Program-made: the position numbers and the translations under genes
Notes under the pieces: generated by a model
Database searches by the model: none
Seen by the model: the letters and a program-made list of their open reading frames with translations, nothing else
What the model was told of the DNA's origin: nothing
Shown: in pieces, positions 26,048-34,363 of the stretch
Position numbering within the stretch: the first letter of the stretch is position 1
Layout: each line of letters starts with the position of its first letter
From: Haloarcula pelagica
Lineage (GTDB): Archaea > Halobacteriota > Halobacteria > Halobacteriales > Haloarculaceae
Direction: 5' to 3'
Assembly: GCF_030127105.1 (NCBI RefSeq)
Contig: NZ_CP126162.1
Coordinates: 414,762 to 478,761 of the forward strand
DNA length: 64,000 nt

Positions 26048-27504
26048 CAGTCTCCCTCGTCGACTCGTTCGGGCACGCCGGTCAGCACGCCGCGATACCC
26101 CTCCAGCGGCGGTCCAACGTCGATGCCGTCGGGGCCGAGATCGAACGCCCTGATCGTCTGCTCGAACGCCCCGTAGCGCTTTTTCAGGACCCCGACGACC
26201 TTCCGGACCTCGCCGTCCAGTTCCACGTACCGGAGAAACACGATGTTGTCCGCGAGGTAACTGATCGCCTCGTCCGATGCCATCAGGTCGCCCGTGACGG
26301 TTCCGATCTCGTCGAGCAGGAACGTCGTCACGCCCATCCGCTTGAGATACCGACAGAGTGCGTGGAGTTCCCTGGTGAGTTGGTCCTGTGAATCGCCGCC
26401 GCGGAGCCCCAGTCGGTAGCCGGAGATGCCGTCGATCACTACCATCCTCGCGCCGTCCTCCTCGACGGCTGTCCTGACCGTGTCGGCGAACTCGTCCGGG
26501 CTCCGGGTCAGCGACTCGACCTCTGTCAGCAGCAACTCGCCCGACTCGACCAGTTCATCGATCCCGATGCCCAGTTGCTCGGTCCGATAGCGAAAGTCCG
26601 ACGCGAGTTCCTCGAACAGGAACCCGTGTGGTGTCTCTCCCCGCTGGGCGGCCGCCCGCAGGAACACCGTCGCCAGCGTCGTCTTCCCGACCCCAGACGG
26701 GCCGGAGATCAACGTCACCGAACCGCGCTGTACCCCGCCACCGAGCAGGCTGTCGAGCGCGTCGATCCCCGACCCGATCTGCTCGCGGGGGACCTCCCGC
26801 TGGTGATCGCCGGGGACCAGTTTCGGGTACACCCGACCGCCCGTCTCCGACCGGATCCGGTACGTGTGCCTGCCCCCGGCGTAGCCCGAGCCACGGAACT
26901 TCGTCACTTCCAGGCTCCGGTGGTCCGTGGTCCGGCGAATCTCGATCGCCGCGTCGCCGAGAAACTGCACGTCCCGCTCTTCGGCCTCGCTGGTCACCTG
27001 TGCGGTACAGACCGTGGTGATCGACCGCTCTTTGAGCGCGTTGGCGAGCGAGGAGATGTGCCGGCGGAACTGATAGTCGTCGGGCAACAGCGCGCGCAGT
27101 TCGGTCAGCGGGTCGATCACCAGTCGGTCGGGCGACTCCTGGTCGATCGCGTCCGCGATCTGCCCGATGAGTTCGTCGCCCTCCGCCTGGCCGGGCGACA
27201 GGACGGAGTAACTCTGATCGCTGAAAAACCGCGATCCCTGCTCGCTGAGATCCAGGATGACGACGCCCGAGAGATCGATCCCGAGCGCGGCGGCGTTCCT
27301 GCGGAGGTCGTCCGCCCGCTCTTCGAATCCGACGTACAGGCCCGTCTCGCCGGCGGCCAGAAACTGCAACGCGAGAATCGTCTTGCCGGTCCCCGGGCCA
27401 CCGTTGACGATCGCTGTCTGTCCGCGGAGGAAGCCACCCTGCAACACGGTATCGAGGCCGGATGTCCCCGACGGGACTCGCTCGACATCGACGGAATCTG
27501 CCAT
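26047..27504 (-). CDS. KaiC-like two-domain RecA ATPase
   Basis: A 485-residue protein with two RecA/KaiC domains. Walker A motifs are G-G-P-G-T-G-K-T (35-42) and G-P-S-G-V-G-K-T (about 270). Each is followed by the KaiC catalytic pair in V-G-F-E-E-R-A-D-D-L and L-F-E-E-L-A-S-D-F. Walker B strands read V-I-D-P-L-T and V-V-I-D-G-I-S. Such double KaiC proteins in archaea act as ATP-driven signalling switches, while cyanobacterial KaiC is the clock core. No KaiA or KaiB is present. It is the first gene of an operon with two histidine kinases, and its stop overlaps the LOV kinase start. Confidence 0.9.
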   Translation of the reverse strand: MADSVDVERVPSGTSGLDTVLQGGFLRGQTAIVNGGPGTGKTILALQFLAAGETGLYVGFEERADDLRRNAAALGIDLSGVVILDLSEQGSRFFSDQSYSVLSPGQAEGDELIGQIADAIDQESPDRLVIDPLTELRALLPDDYQFRRHISSLANALKERSITTVCTAQVTSEAEERDVQFLGDAAIEIRRTTDHRSLEVTKFRGSGYAGGRHTYRIRSETGGRVYPKLVPGDHQREVPREQIGSGIDALDSLLGGGVQRGSVTLISGPSGVGKTTLATVFLRAAAQRGETPHGFLFEELASDFRYRTEQLGIGIDELVESGELLLTEVESLTRSPDEFADTVRTAVEEDGARMVVIDGISGYRLGLRGGDSQDQLTRELHALCRYLKRMGVTTFLLDEIGTVTGDLMASDEAISYLADNIVFLRYVELDGEVRKVVGVLKKRYGAFEQTIRAFDLGPDGIDVGPPLEGYRGVLTGVPERVDEGD

Positions 27505-27560
27505 ACGTACACAAGGAGGGGTGACCAGTGATAAAACCTCTCGCCGTCCGGCGACCGCCA

Positions 27561-28394
27561 CTACAGCGGGAACGACCGAACGATGCCCGTGAGGCGGTTC
27601 CGGAGGCGACGGCCCAGGCTGCCGGTCAGTTCGTGGATTCGATCCATCTCCGCGGGGGACAGTTCGAAGTCGAAGACGGCGAGGTTCGTTTCGAGGTGGT
27701 CGCGGCCCCGGGCTTTCGGAATCGCGACGACCTGTTCCTGCTGGACGAGCCACCTGAGTGCGACCTGCGCCGGGTGCTTGTCGTACCGGTCGCCGATCGA
27801 CGCGAGCACCTCGTCGTCGAGCACGTCGCCCTGTGCCAGCGGGCTGTACGCCGTCAGCGCCAACCCGTTTTCCGTACAATACTGCTGGAGTTCGCGCTGG
27901 TCCTTGTAGGGGTGGTACTCCACCTGATCGGTGACGATCGGTACGTCGACGGCGGTGCGTGCGTCGGCGAGCTGTCTGCGGGTGAAGTTGCTGACACCGA
28001 GGTGCCTGACCAGGCCGTCGGCACGGAGGTCGGCCATCGCACCGAGCGTCTCCTCGACCGGGACTCGTGGGTGGGGCCAGTGGATCAGCAACAGGTCGAC
28101 GGTGTCGAACCCCAGGCGGTCCAGACCCGCCCGGGCCGCGCGCCGGACATCGTCGGCGCGGAGGTTCGACCGCCACACCTTGGTCGTCACGAACACGTCG
28201 TCCCTGTCGACCGGCGACGCCGCGATGGCGTCCCCGACGGCTGCCTCGTTCTCGTAGTACTCGGCCGTGTCGACGTGGCGATACCCCAGGTCCAGTGCCG
28301 TCCGAACGGCCTCACGGCATTCCCGCTCGTCCATCTGAAACGTTCCCAACCCGAGCGCCGGAACCGTGGCGTCGCCGGCGGAGACGTGTTCCAT
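27561..28394 (-). CDS. Aldo/keto reductase
   Basis: A 277-residue (beta/alpha)8 reductase. The catalytic tetrad is readable as Asp in H-V-D-T-A, Tyr in E-Y-Y-E-N-E, Lys in F-V-T-T-K-V-W and His in L-L-I-H-W-P. The C-terminal cofactor region contains V-A-I-P-K-A-R-G. It reduces aldehydes or ketones with NADPH, substrate unknown. The similarity pattern is of the 2,5-diketogluconate reductase type. It starts at the ATG 28392-28394 and lies 57 bases upstream of the KaiC-like gene on the same strand. Confidence 0.9.
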   Translation of the reverse strand: MEHVSAGDATVPALGLGTFQMDERECREAVRTALDLGYRHVDTAEYYENEAAVGDAIAASPVDRDDVFVTTKVWRSNLRADDVRRAARAGLDRLGFDTVDLLLIHWPHPRVPVEETLGAMADLRADGLVRHLGVSNFTRRQLADARTAVDVPIVTDQVEYHPYKDQRELQQYCTENGLALTAYSPLAQGDVLDDEVLASIGDRYDKHPAQVALRWLVQQEQVVAIPKARGRDHLETNLAVFDFELSPAEMDRIHELTGSLGRRLRNRLTGIVRSFPL

Positions 28395-28520
28395 ACGCCT
28401 GCTACGGCGGGCAGCGAAGAGTATGTGACGCCCTCTCCCGAGAGTGGCTCACAGGGTCGCTCAGTCACGGTTTGAGCGACAGCCGCCTTTAGGTGTGTGG
28501 TGTGAGTAGGCCGAACTACG

Positions 28521-28727
28521 ATGACAACCGTCCTCCACGCCCTCCGTGCCGTCGGCCTCGCTGCGGTCGATCTCGCCGTCGGTGCCCTCCTCTTTGGCGT
28601 CACGACCTCCCCGATCGGTCTCCTGGTGATCGCCGTCGGCCTGCTCGTCTTGCTCCACGTCACGTACACCGGCGCTGTCCACGCCCGCACGGCCCTCACC
28701 GAACGCAGGCGGCCGGAAGGGGTCTGA
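28521..28727 (+). CDS. 68-residue two-helix membrane protein
   Basis: A small protein with two hydrophobic helices (about 8-27 and 30-48) and a basic tail. Codon use is GC3-rich and haloarchaeal. It lies alone between divergent and convergent neighbours, and the function is unknown. Confidence 0.55.
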   Translation: MTTVLHALRAVGLAAVDLAVGALLFGVTTSPIGLLVIAVGLLVLLHVTYTGAVHARTALTERRRPEGV

Positions 28728-28765
28728 CCGGTCGGCGGTGCAACCCCGCGGTGTGTCCCACTCGG

Positions 28766-29527
28766 TCAGGGTAACCGATCCTCGTCGAGCGGCCGCAGGA
28801 TACCGACCGATCCCCTGAACTCCTCGCCCTCGTACGGGAGGACGGCCATGTGGTCGCGGAACTCGATCTCCTCGCCGTCGGCAGTCACCAGCGTCGCCGG
28901 GAACCGCGACGTGTCCGGTCCCGCCGAGGAGAGCAGGTCACCGAGCTCGTCTTCGGCCCGCTCAACGACCTCCGGCGGCTTGATGTAGTCGGTCGGTTCC
29001 CCGACGATGTCCTCGCGGTCGCGATCCAGCGTCTCCGCGAGCTCGTCGTTGACCCACCTGAACCGTCCCGTCTCGTCGACGACGTAGATCGGATACCCGA
29101 GCGCTTTCAGCACGGTGTCGTAACGGTCGGCGCGGCGGGTGGCACGGTAGCGCTGGACGCCCTCCCGAATGCGGTTTTGTAGTCGGTCCCACTGTTCGGT
29201 GCCGCCCTTCTGGAGGTAGCCGGTCAGGCCGGCGTTGAGCGCCGTGCTCGCGACCTCCTCGCCGCCGCGACCGGTGAACAGAATATAGGGGAAGTCCGGA
29301 TGAGGGAACTGCTCTGTGAGTTCCTCGTACAGCTCTAGTCCGTCCAGCCGGGGCATATCGTAGTCACTGACGACACAGTCGAACTCCGTGGGGTCGAACA
29401 CCGCCAGGATATCCTCGGGGTCGGTCCGCGTCGTCACCTGGAGGTCGTCCGCACGCCCGAGCATCAGCTCGGCGAGCTCGGTCATGGAGCTGTCGTCGTC
29501 GACGTGGAGTACTTGAATACCTGACAC
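28766..29527 (-). CDS. Response regulator with receiver and PAS domains
   Basis: A 253-residue protein. The receiver domain (4-120) has the acidic pair D-D-D, phospho-acceptor Asp in C-V-V-S-D-Y-D-M-P and Lys in Y-L-Q-K-G-G. A PAS domain (about 140-245) follows. No output domain such as HTH is present, so it likely signals by protein contact, possibly to the histidine kinases at 22.7-26 kb. A minus-strand AT-rich TTTTTATA (29561-29568) lies about 35 bases before the start at 29525-29527. Confidence 0.88.
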   Translation of the reverse strand: MSGIQVLHVDDDSSMTELAELMLGRADDLQVTTRTDPEDILAVFDPTEFDCVVSDYDMPRLDGLELYEELTEQFPHPDFPYILFTGRGGEEVASTALNAGLTGYLQKGGTEQWDRLQNRIREGVQRYRATRRADRYDTVLKALGYPIYVVDETGRFRWVNDELAETLDRDREDIVGEPTDYIKPPEVVERAEDELGDLLSSAGPDTSRFPATLVTADGEEIEFRDHMAVLPYEGEEFRGSVGILRPLDEDRLP

Positions 29528-29609
29528 TGCGATCTGTCTTGGTATCGTCCATCGATGTATAAAAATGCAAGCTCCGACGGGGGTCGTCCGACCGTCTTTG
29601 CGCCCCCGG

Positions 29610-30502
29610 TTATCGGCACCACGCGGCGAGCACGCGCTCCCGCGACCGAGTCAGCGTCGTGAGGTGGTCGGTGTCCGTGACGTGGAGTTCGGCGTCGGGC
29701 AGTCGGTCGGCCAGTTCCCTGGCCCCGGCCAGCGGGACGTTCGTGTCCCGGCTTCCGTGCCAGAGCCTGACCGGCGTATCGACGGCCGCCACGTCGAACC
29801 CCCACGGGTCGGCCAGCAGTCGCGCTTCGGTCACGACGCCGCTTCGGGTCCGCTCGACGGCCGTGAGGAACTCCTCGCGGACGATCCGTGCGTCGGCGTC
29901 GTCCATCGCCGCCCGCCCGTCCGCGGTCGTGTACTGCGAGACGACGAACGACGGGGGAGCCGGCGGGCCAGCGCACCGGTCGCGGCGAACAGCCCGCCCA
30001 GGAGCCAGCCGGCGTGGGTCCCGAGGCTCCCGAAGAGGCGCTGCACCGGCGGTGTCCGGTCCTCGAACTGCGGCGGCACTGCGCCCGAGACGACTGCGAC
30101 GCCCTCGATCCGATCGGGGCGCGTCGCTGCAAGCGCGAGCGCGTGCGGGCCGCCGCCGGAGAAGCCCAGGACGGATGTCGAATCGATCCCGGCTTCGTCG
30201 AGCACCGGAACGGCGAACGCCGCGGTGTCCCGGAGGCGGCGACCGGGCCACGCGCTCGACCGACCGTATCCGGGCCGGTCGATGGCGACGACCCGAACCG
30301 AGTGGCTCCGCCCCAGTTCGTCGAACAGCGCGCCGACCCGCCGCGATCCCGGCGTCCCGTGGAACACGAGCAGCGGCGTGCCTCCCGGGTCGCCGTACTC
30401 GGCGTAGGTCACGTGCCGGTCGTCGCCGACGGGAACGCTGGATCTACGTGTCCCCTCGCCACCCTCGCCGTCGGGGTCCGGCGCCACAGTGGTCGCGTTC
30501 AT
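29610..30502 (-). pseudogene. Alpha/beta hydrolase, frameshifted
   Basis: Two frames encode one hydrolase of about 298 residues. The first, from 30502, carries the oxyanion loop F-H-G-T-P-G-S-R-R and the nucleophile elbow G-F-S-G-G-G. The second carries the acid in H-G-S-R-D-T-N-V-P and the histidine in T-D-T-D-H-L-T-T-L. The break is at five G bases (29953-29957); one more base gives R-L-P-P-S-F-V-V-S-Q-Y across the junction. All three catalytic residues are present once joined. Substrate unknown. Confidence 0.8.
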
Positions 30503-30552
30503 CGACCGAATAGTCGGTATCCGGACGGGAAGGGTCGATGCCGGATTGGTCC

Positions 30553-30562
30553 GGTTTTTTAA
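30553..30562 (+). promoter_or_regulatory. TATA box for HTH_10 regulator
   Basis: An AT-rich TTTTTTAACT lies about 27 bases before the GTG at 30586, supporting that codon as a leaderless start rather than the ATG at 30538, which would lie upstream of the promoter. Confidence 0.5.
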
Positions 30563-30585
30563 CTATTCTCGGTGTACGCACGGGT

Positions 30586-31227
30586 GTGCAACGCGTCGAG
30601 TTCGCCGTCACCTACCCCGAGGACCGAGCCCACCCGATCCACGGAGCGGTCCAGACGACAGCGGGCGTCTCGCGCGCCGAGTTGCTGATCTGGGGGCCGA
30701 CCGGCCGGGTCACGTCGCTGCTCTGGTTCGACTGTCCGGTCGACACCGCCCGCAGGCTACTCGGAGCGGTCGAGGCCAGGACGACGGAGTTGATCGGCGA
30801 GGACGGCGGCACCTACGCCTTCCTCGAACAGGAGACGTACGAACTTGACGCCGCGGTGCTGGGCGTCGTGGCCGACGCACACGTCGTCTTCCTCCCACCG
30901 GTCGTCTTCGAGGAGTCGGGCAACGCGACGGTCGAAGCCGTCGGGAGCAGGGAGGCCTTGGGGGCGTGCTACGAGGCGCTGCGCGAGCGCGTCCCCACGA
31001 CCATCAAGCGGGTCCGCCCCTTCCGGCGGGGTGGGGAGAGCGGAGCGCTGACCGACCGCCAGCGGGCGGCCGTCGAAGCGGCGTCCGCGGTCGGCTACTA
31101 CGACGTGCCCCGGACGGGCAGCGTCGCCGACGTGGCGGCCGAACTCGACTGTGCCCACAGCACCGCGGGCGAACTCCTCCGGAAAGCGGAGGCGGCGCTG
31201 GTCGACGCGGCCGTCGACGCCGGCTAG
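30586..31227 (+). CDS. HTH_10 (Bat-type) transcription regulator
   Basis: A 213-residue regulator. The N-terminal 150 residues form the sensing region seen in bacterio-opsin-activator relatives. The C-terminal HTH_10 starts at L-T-D-R-Q-R-A-A-V-E-A-A and runs through G-Y-Y-D-V-P-R to L-D-C-A-H-S-T-A-G-E-L-L-R-K-A. The family controls genes in response to oxygen, light or other cues; its target is unknown. The GTG at 30586 is chosen from TATA spacing. It lies upstream of the nitric oxide reductase by less than 1 kb, with a pilin gene between. Confidence 0.85.
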   Translation: MQRVEFAVTYPEDRAHPIHGAVQTTAGVSRAELLIWGPTGRVTSLLWFDCPVDTARRLLGAVEARTTELIGEDGGTYAFLEQETYELDAAVLGVVADAHVVFLPPVVFEESGNATVEAVGSREALGACYEALRERVPTTIKRVRPFRRGGESGALTDRQRAAVEAASAVGYYDVPRTGSVADVAAELDCAHSTAGELLRKAEAALVDAAVDAG

Positions 31228-31246
31228 ACAACGCGACACACCCCAC

Positions 31247-31888
31247 TCAGCCCGCACAGCCGGTGCTCGGCCCGACGACCCCCTCGTCGATGATCGCCGT
31301 CTCTTCGTCGCCGCGCCAGATGACTCTGATCCGGTCACACGGCTGGAGCACGTCGACGGACTGTCCGGCGTTGCGCTCCTGGACGACGAGCCGCTGGCCG
31401 GCGGTGACGTTCTCCTCCCACTCGTTGACGACACCGGGGTCAGAGCCGTCGCTGTCACCCGGTGGTCCGTCCCGGGTCCCGGCAGGCGAGAGAGCCGGTG
31501 GCTTGTTGAGGTCGTTGAACTGATCGCCGTCTATCTCGACGACGAGCCCCTTCACGTCCGTCGACGGCGAGGCGTTGTTGCTCTCGCTGTCGTCGGTCTC
31601 GTTGAACACCGTCGTGCCACCGACGACCACCTCCAGTTGCGTTCGGCGCAAGCGGTCCCCGCCGTCGTGTGTGACGACGACCGAGTCGTTCTTCGCGACG
31701 CCGTCGCCGAAGTACCGGGACTCGAACTCGATGTCGGCCGTCGGGGCGACCGACGAGACGCTGTCGCCAAAGGAGAACGCGAACACCGTCAGTGTCGATC
31801 CGACGATAACGACCACTGCGACCATCAGTACGACGCCGAGCAACGACGAGACGCTTCGCTCCCCCGACAGCACGGAAATATCACCCAT
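31247..31888 (-). CDS. Type IV pilin N-terminal domain protein
   Basis: A 213-residue protein with the haloarchaeal pilin start: a short polar leader (G-D-I-S-V-L-S-G-E-R-S-V-S-S) followed directly by a 20-residue hydrophobic helix (L-L-G-V-V-L-M-V-A-V-V-V-I-V-G). The body is beta-rich and acidic with a conserved pair of cysteines near the end. It would be cleaved by the prepilin peptidase and built into a surface pilus or stay as a minor pilin. The ATG 31886-31888 is preferred, with a minus-strand TATA block (TTATATGG, 31917-31924) about 30 bases upstream. Confidence 0.8.
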   Translation of the reverse strand: MGDISVLSGERSVSSLLGVVLMVAVVVIVGSTLTVFAFSFGDSVSSVAPTADIEFESRYFGDGVAKNDSVVVTHDGGDRLRRTQLEVVVGGTTVFNETDDSESNNASPSTDVKGLVVEIDGDQFNDLNKPPALSPAGTRDGPPGDSDGSDPGVVNEWEENVTAGQRLVVQERNAGQSVDVLQPCDRIRVIWRGDEETAIIDEGVVGPSTGCAG

Positions 31889-32050
31889 AGAGCACGTGGC
31901 TGTACTGTTGGGACGATACCATATAACAGTTCTTGAGACGACATTTCCGGGCGTCACGGTGCACACGGGGACGAACATGTTCGCACCCCCATCCGGCCAC
32001 TGGGAACCCGCTTTCCCCTTTTGATGGTCGGGCCGTCAAGCCCCGACTGT

Positions 32051-34336
32051 ATGGAAGTACAACGCAAGACGATCGCGAAGTTCATCGCTGCGGCCTTCGT
32101 GATCAACCTCGTCGTCATGGGTGCGGGCGCCTGGTTCGCCTACCAGGAGGCCCCGCCGATCCCCGACGAGATCACCGGACCGGAGGGACAGACCGTCGTC
32201 ACGGACGAACAGATCAGGGACGGGAAGAAGGCTTTCCAGCGGGACGGCCTGATGAACCACGGGTCGATCCTGGGCAACGGCGCCTACTACGGCCCCGACT
32301 ACACGGCCGATACGCTCGATCTGAAGACCGAGCACATGCGCCAATACTACGCGCGGGAGCGGTACGACGCCGACTACGGCGCGCTCGGGAGCGGCGAGCG
32401 TGCGGCGATCGACGAGGTCGTTAAGCAGGACTTGGACGACCAGTACGACGGCGGTGACATCCAGTACACCGCCGCGGAGCTGTACGCACACGAGCAGGTC
32501 CGCGAGGAGTACGTCGAGCGGTACCACGAGGGGAGCCACGAGCGGGGCGTCCCCGTGGAGATGATCGACTCCGAGGCCGACGCCCGGAAGTTCGCCGACT
32601 TCGCGCTCTGGACGGCCTGGTTCTCCCACACCGACCGGCCCGACGGTGACCACTCCTACACGAACGAGTGGCCCTACGCGCCGGGCGCCGGCAACGACGC
32701 CACCGCCGCCGCGATGACTTGGAGCGTCATCGCGATGATCCTGCTCGTCGGCGCGGCCGGCTTCGGCATCTGGCTCTACCGGTCGATCGAACTCCCGGAG
32801 CCCTCGGCCGACGGCCTTTCCGTGCCCGAACCCGCGGACGTGGAGATATTCCCGAGCCAGCGAGCAGCGTTGCGGTTCATCCCCGTCGCGGCCGGCCTGT
32901 TCCTCTCGCAGGTGTTGCTCGGCGGCCTGCTCGCGCACTTCTACATCGAGCGGGCCGGCTTCTTCGGGATCGAGGAGCTCTTCGGCGTTCACATCCTCCA
33001 ACTGCTCCCCTTCGCCATCGCGAAGACCTGGCACATCGACCTGGGGATCCTCTGGATCGCCGCGACGTGGCTGGGGGCAGGCCTCTTCCTCCCACCGCTG
33101 CTGACCGGCCACGAGCCCAAGCGGCAGTCGACGTACATCGACGGCCTACTGGGCGCCATCGTCGTCGTGACCGTCGGCGGCCTGGCCGGCATCTGGCTCG
33201 GTTCGAAAGGGTACCTCGACGGCCAACTGTGGTGGCTCGTCGGCAACGAAGGGCTCGAATATCTCGAAGTCGGGAAGCTCTGGCAGGTCGGCCTGCTGGC
33301 CGGCTTCGGTACCTGGGCGCTGCTGTCGATCCGCGGGCTCAAGCCGCTGCTCGACGAGGAGCCCGTCTTCGGCCTCGGGCACATGATCCTCTACGCCGGC
33401 GGCTCCATCGCCCTGCTGTTTACCGCCGGCTTCCTCTTCACGCCGGACACCAACATCGCCGTCACGGAGTTCTGGCGCTGGTGGGTCGTCCACATGTGGG
33501 TCGAGGGCGCCTTCGAGTTCTTCATCGTCGCCATCGTCGGACTGACGCTGGTGTCGATGAACCTCCTCTCGCGGCGCAGCGCCGAGAAGGCGGTCATGCT
33601 CCAGGCCCTGCTCGTGATGAGTACCGGCGTCATCGGCGTCTCGCACCACTACTGGTGGGTCGGGATGCCCGACATGTGGATCCCCATCGGGAGCGCCTTC
33701 TCCACGCTGGAACTGATCCCGCTCGTGTTCATCCTCTACGAGGCGCTGGGTCAGTACCGGGCGATGTCCGAGAGCGGCGGGTTCCCCTACAAGCTCCCGT
33801 TCATGTTCATCATCGCCAGCGGCGTCTGGAACTTCGTCGGCGCCGGCGTGCTGGGCTTTTTCATCAATCTCCCGCTGATCAACTACTACGAGCACGGCAC
33901 TTACCTCACGGTCGGGCACGCCCACGCCGCGATGTTCGGCGCCTTCGGCTTCCTCGCGCTGGGGATGGTCAGCTACATGCTCCAGTTGTCGATCCAGCCC
34001 AGTCGGTGGGACGGCTCCTGGCTCCGGGCCGCGTTCTGGTGCTGGAACGTCGGCCTGGCGCTGATGGTGTTCGTCTCGGTGCTGCCGGTCGGGTTCCTCC
34101 AACTGGAGGTGGTGTTCACCCAGAGCTACGACGCCGCGCGGAGCCTCGCGTTCTACAACCAACCGATCATCCAGACGCTGTTCTGGGCGCGGCTCCCAGG
34201 TGACACGCTGATCATCCTGGGGACGGTCATCTACGCCGCCGACCTCGTCCGCAAGCGGTTCGTCCTCAGGCAGTCGGCCGACGACCCGAGCGTCGACGAT
34301 GTCGCCGTCGCGGACGGCGTCCTCAACGACGACTGA
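32051..34336 (+). CDS. norB: Quinol-dependent nitric oxide reductase (qNOR)
   Basis: A 761-residue single-chain haem-copper reductase. An N-terminal helix and a large outside domain (about 35-220) replace the NorC subunit. About 13 helices follow, with histidine ligands in K-T-W-H-I-D-L-G-I-L-W, S-H-H-Y-W-W-V-G and V-G-H-A-H-A-A-M-F-G. The family reduces two NO to N2O with electrons from quinol. No norC, norD or norQ is nearby, fitting the self-sufficient qNOR type. The ATG at 32051 begins the conserved sequence. Confidence 0.93.
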   Translation: MEVQRKTIAKFIAAAFVINLVVMGAGAWFAYQEAPPIPDEITGPEGQTVVTDEQIRDGKKAFQRDGLMNHGSILGNGAYYGPDYTADTLDLKTEHMRQYYARERYDADYGALGSGERAAIDEVVKQDLDDQYDGGDIQYTAAELYAHEQVREEYVERYHEGSHERGVPVEMIDSEADARKFADFALWTAWFSHTDRPDGDHSYTNEWPYAPGAGNDATAAAMTWSVIAMILLVGAAGFGIWLYRSIELPEPSADGLSVPEPADVEIFPSQRAALRFIPVAAGLFLSQVLLGGLLAHFYIERAGFFGIEELFGVHILQLLPFAIAKTWHIDLGILWIAATWLGAGLFLPPLLTGHEPKRQSTYIDGLLGAIVVVTVGGLAGIWLGSKGYLDGQLWWLVGNEGLEYLEVGKLWQVGLLAGFGTWALLSIRGLKPLLDEEPVFGLGHMILYAGGSIALLFTAGFLFTPDTNIAVTEFWRWWVVHMWVEGAFEFFIVAIVGLTLVSMNLLSRRSAEKAVMLQALLVMSTGVIGVSHHYWWVGMPDMWIPIGSAFSTLELIPLVFILYEALGQYRAMSESGGFPYKLPFMFIIASGVWNFVGAGVLGFFINLPLINYYEHGTYLTVGHAHAAMFGAFGFLALGMVSYMLQLSIQPSRWDGSWLRAAFWCWNVGLALMVFVSVLPVGFLQLEVVFTQSYDAARSLAFYNQPIIQTLFWARLPGDTLIILGTVIYAADLVRKRFVLRQSADDPSVDDVAVADGVLNDD

Positions 34337-34363
34337 GCCCGGCAGCGATCTCCCCGGTCGATC

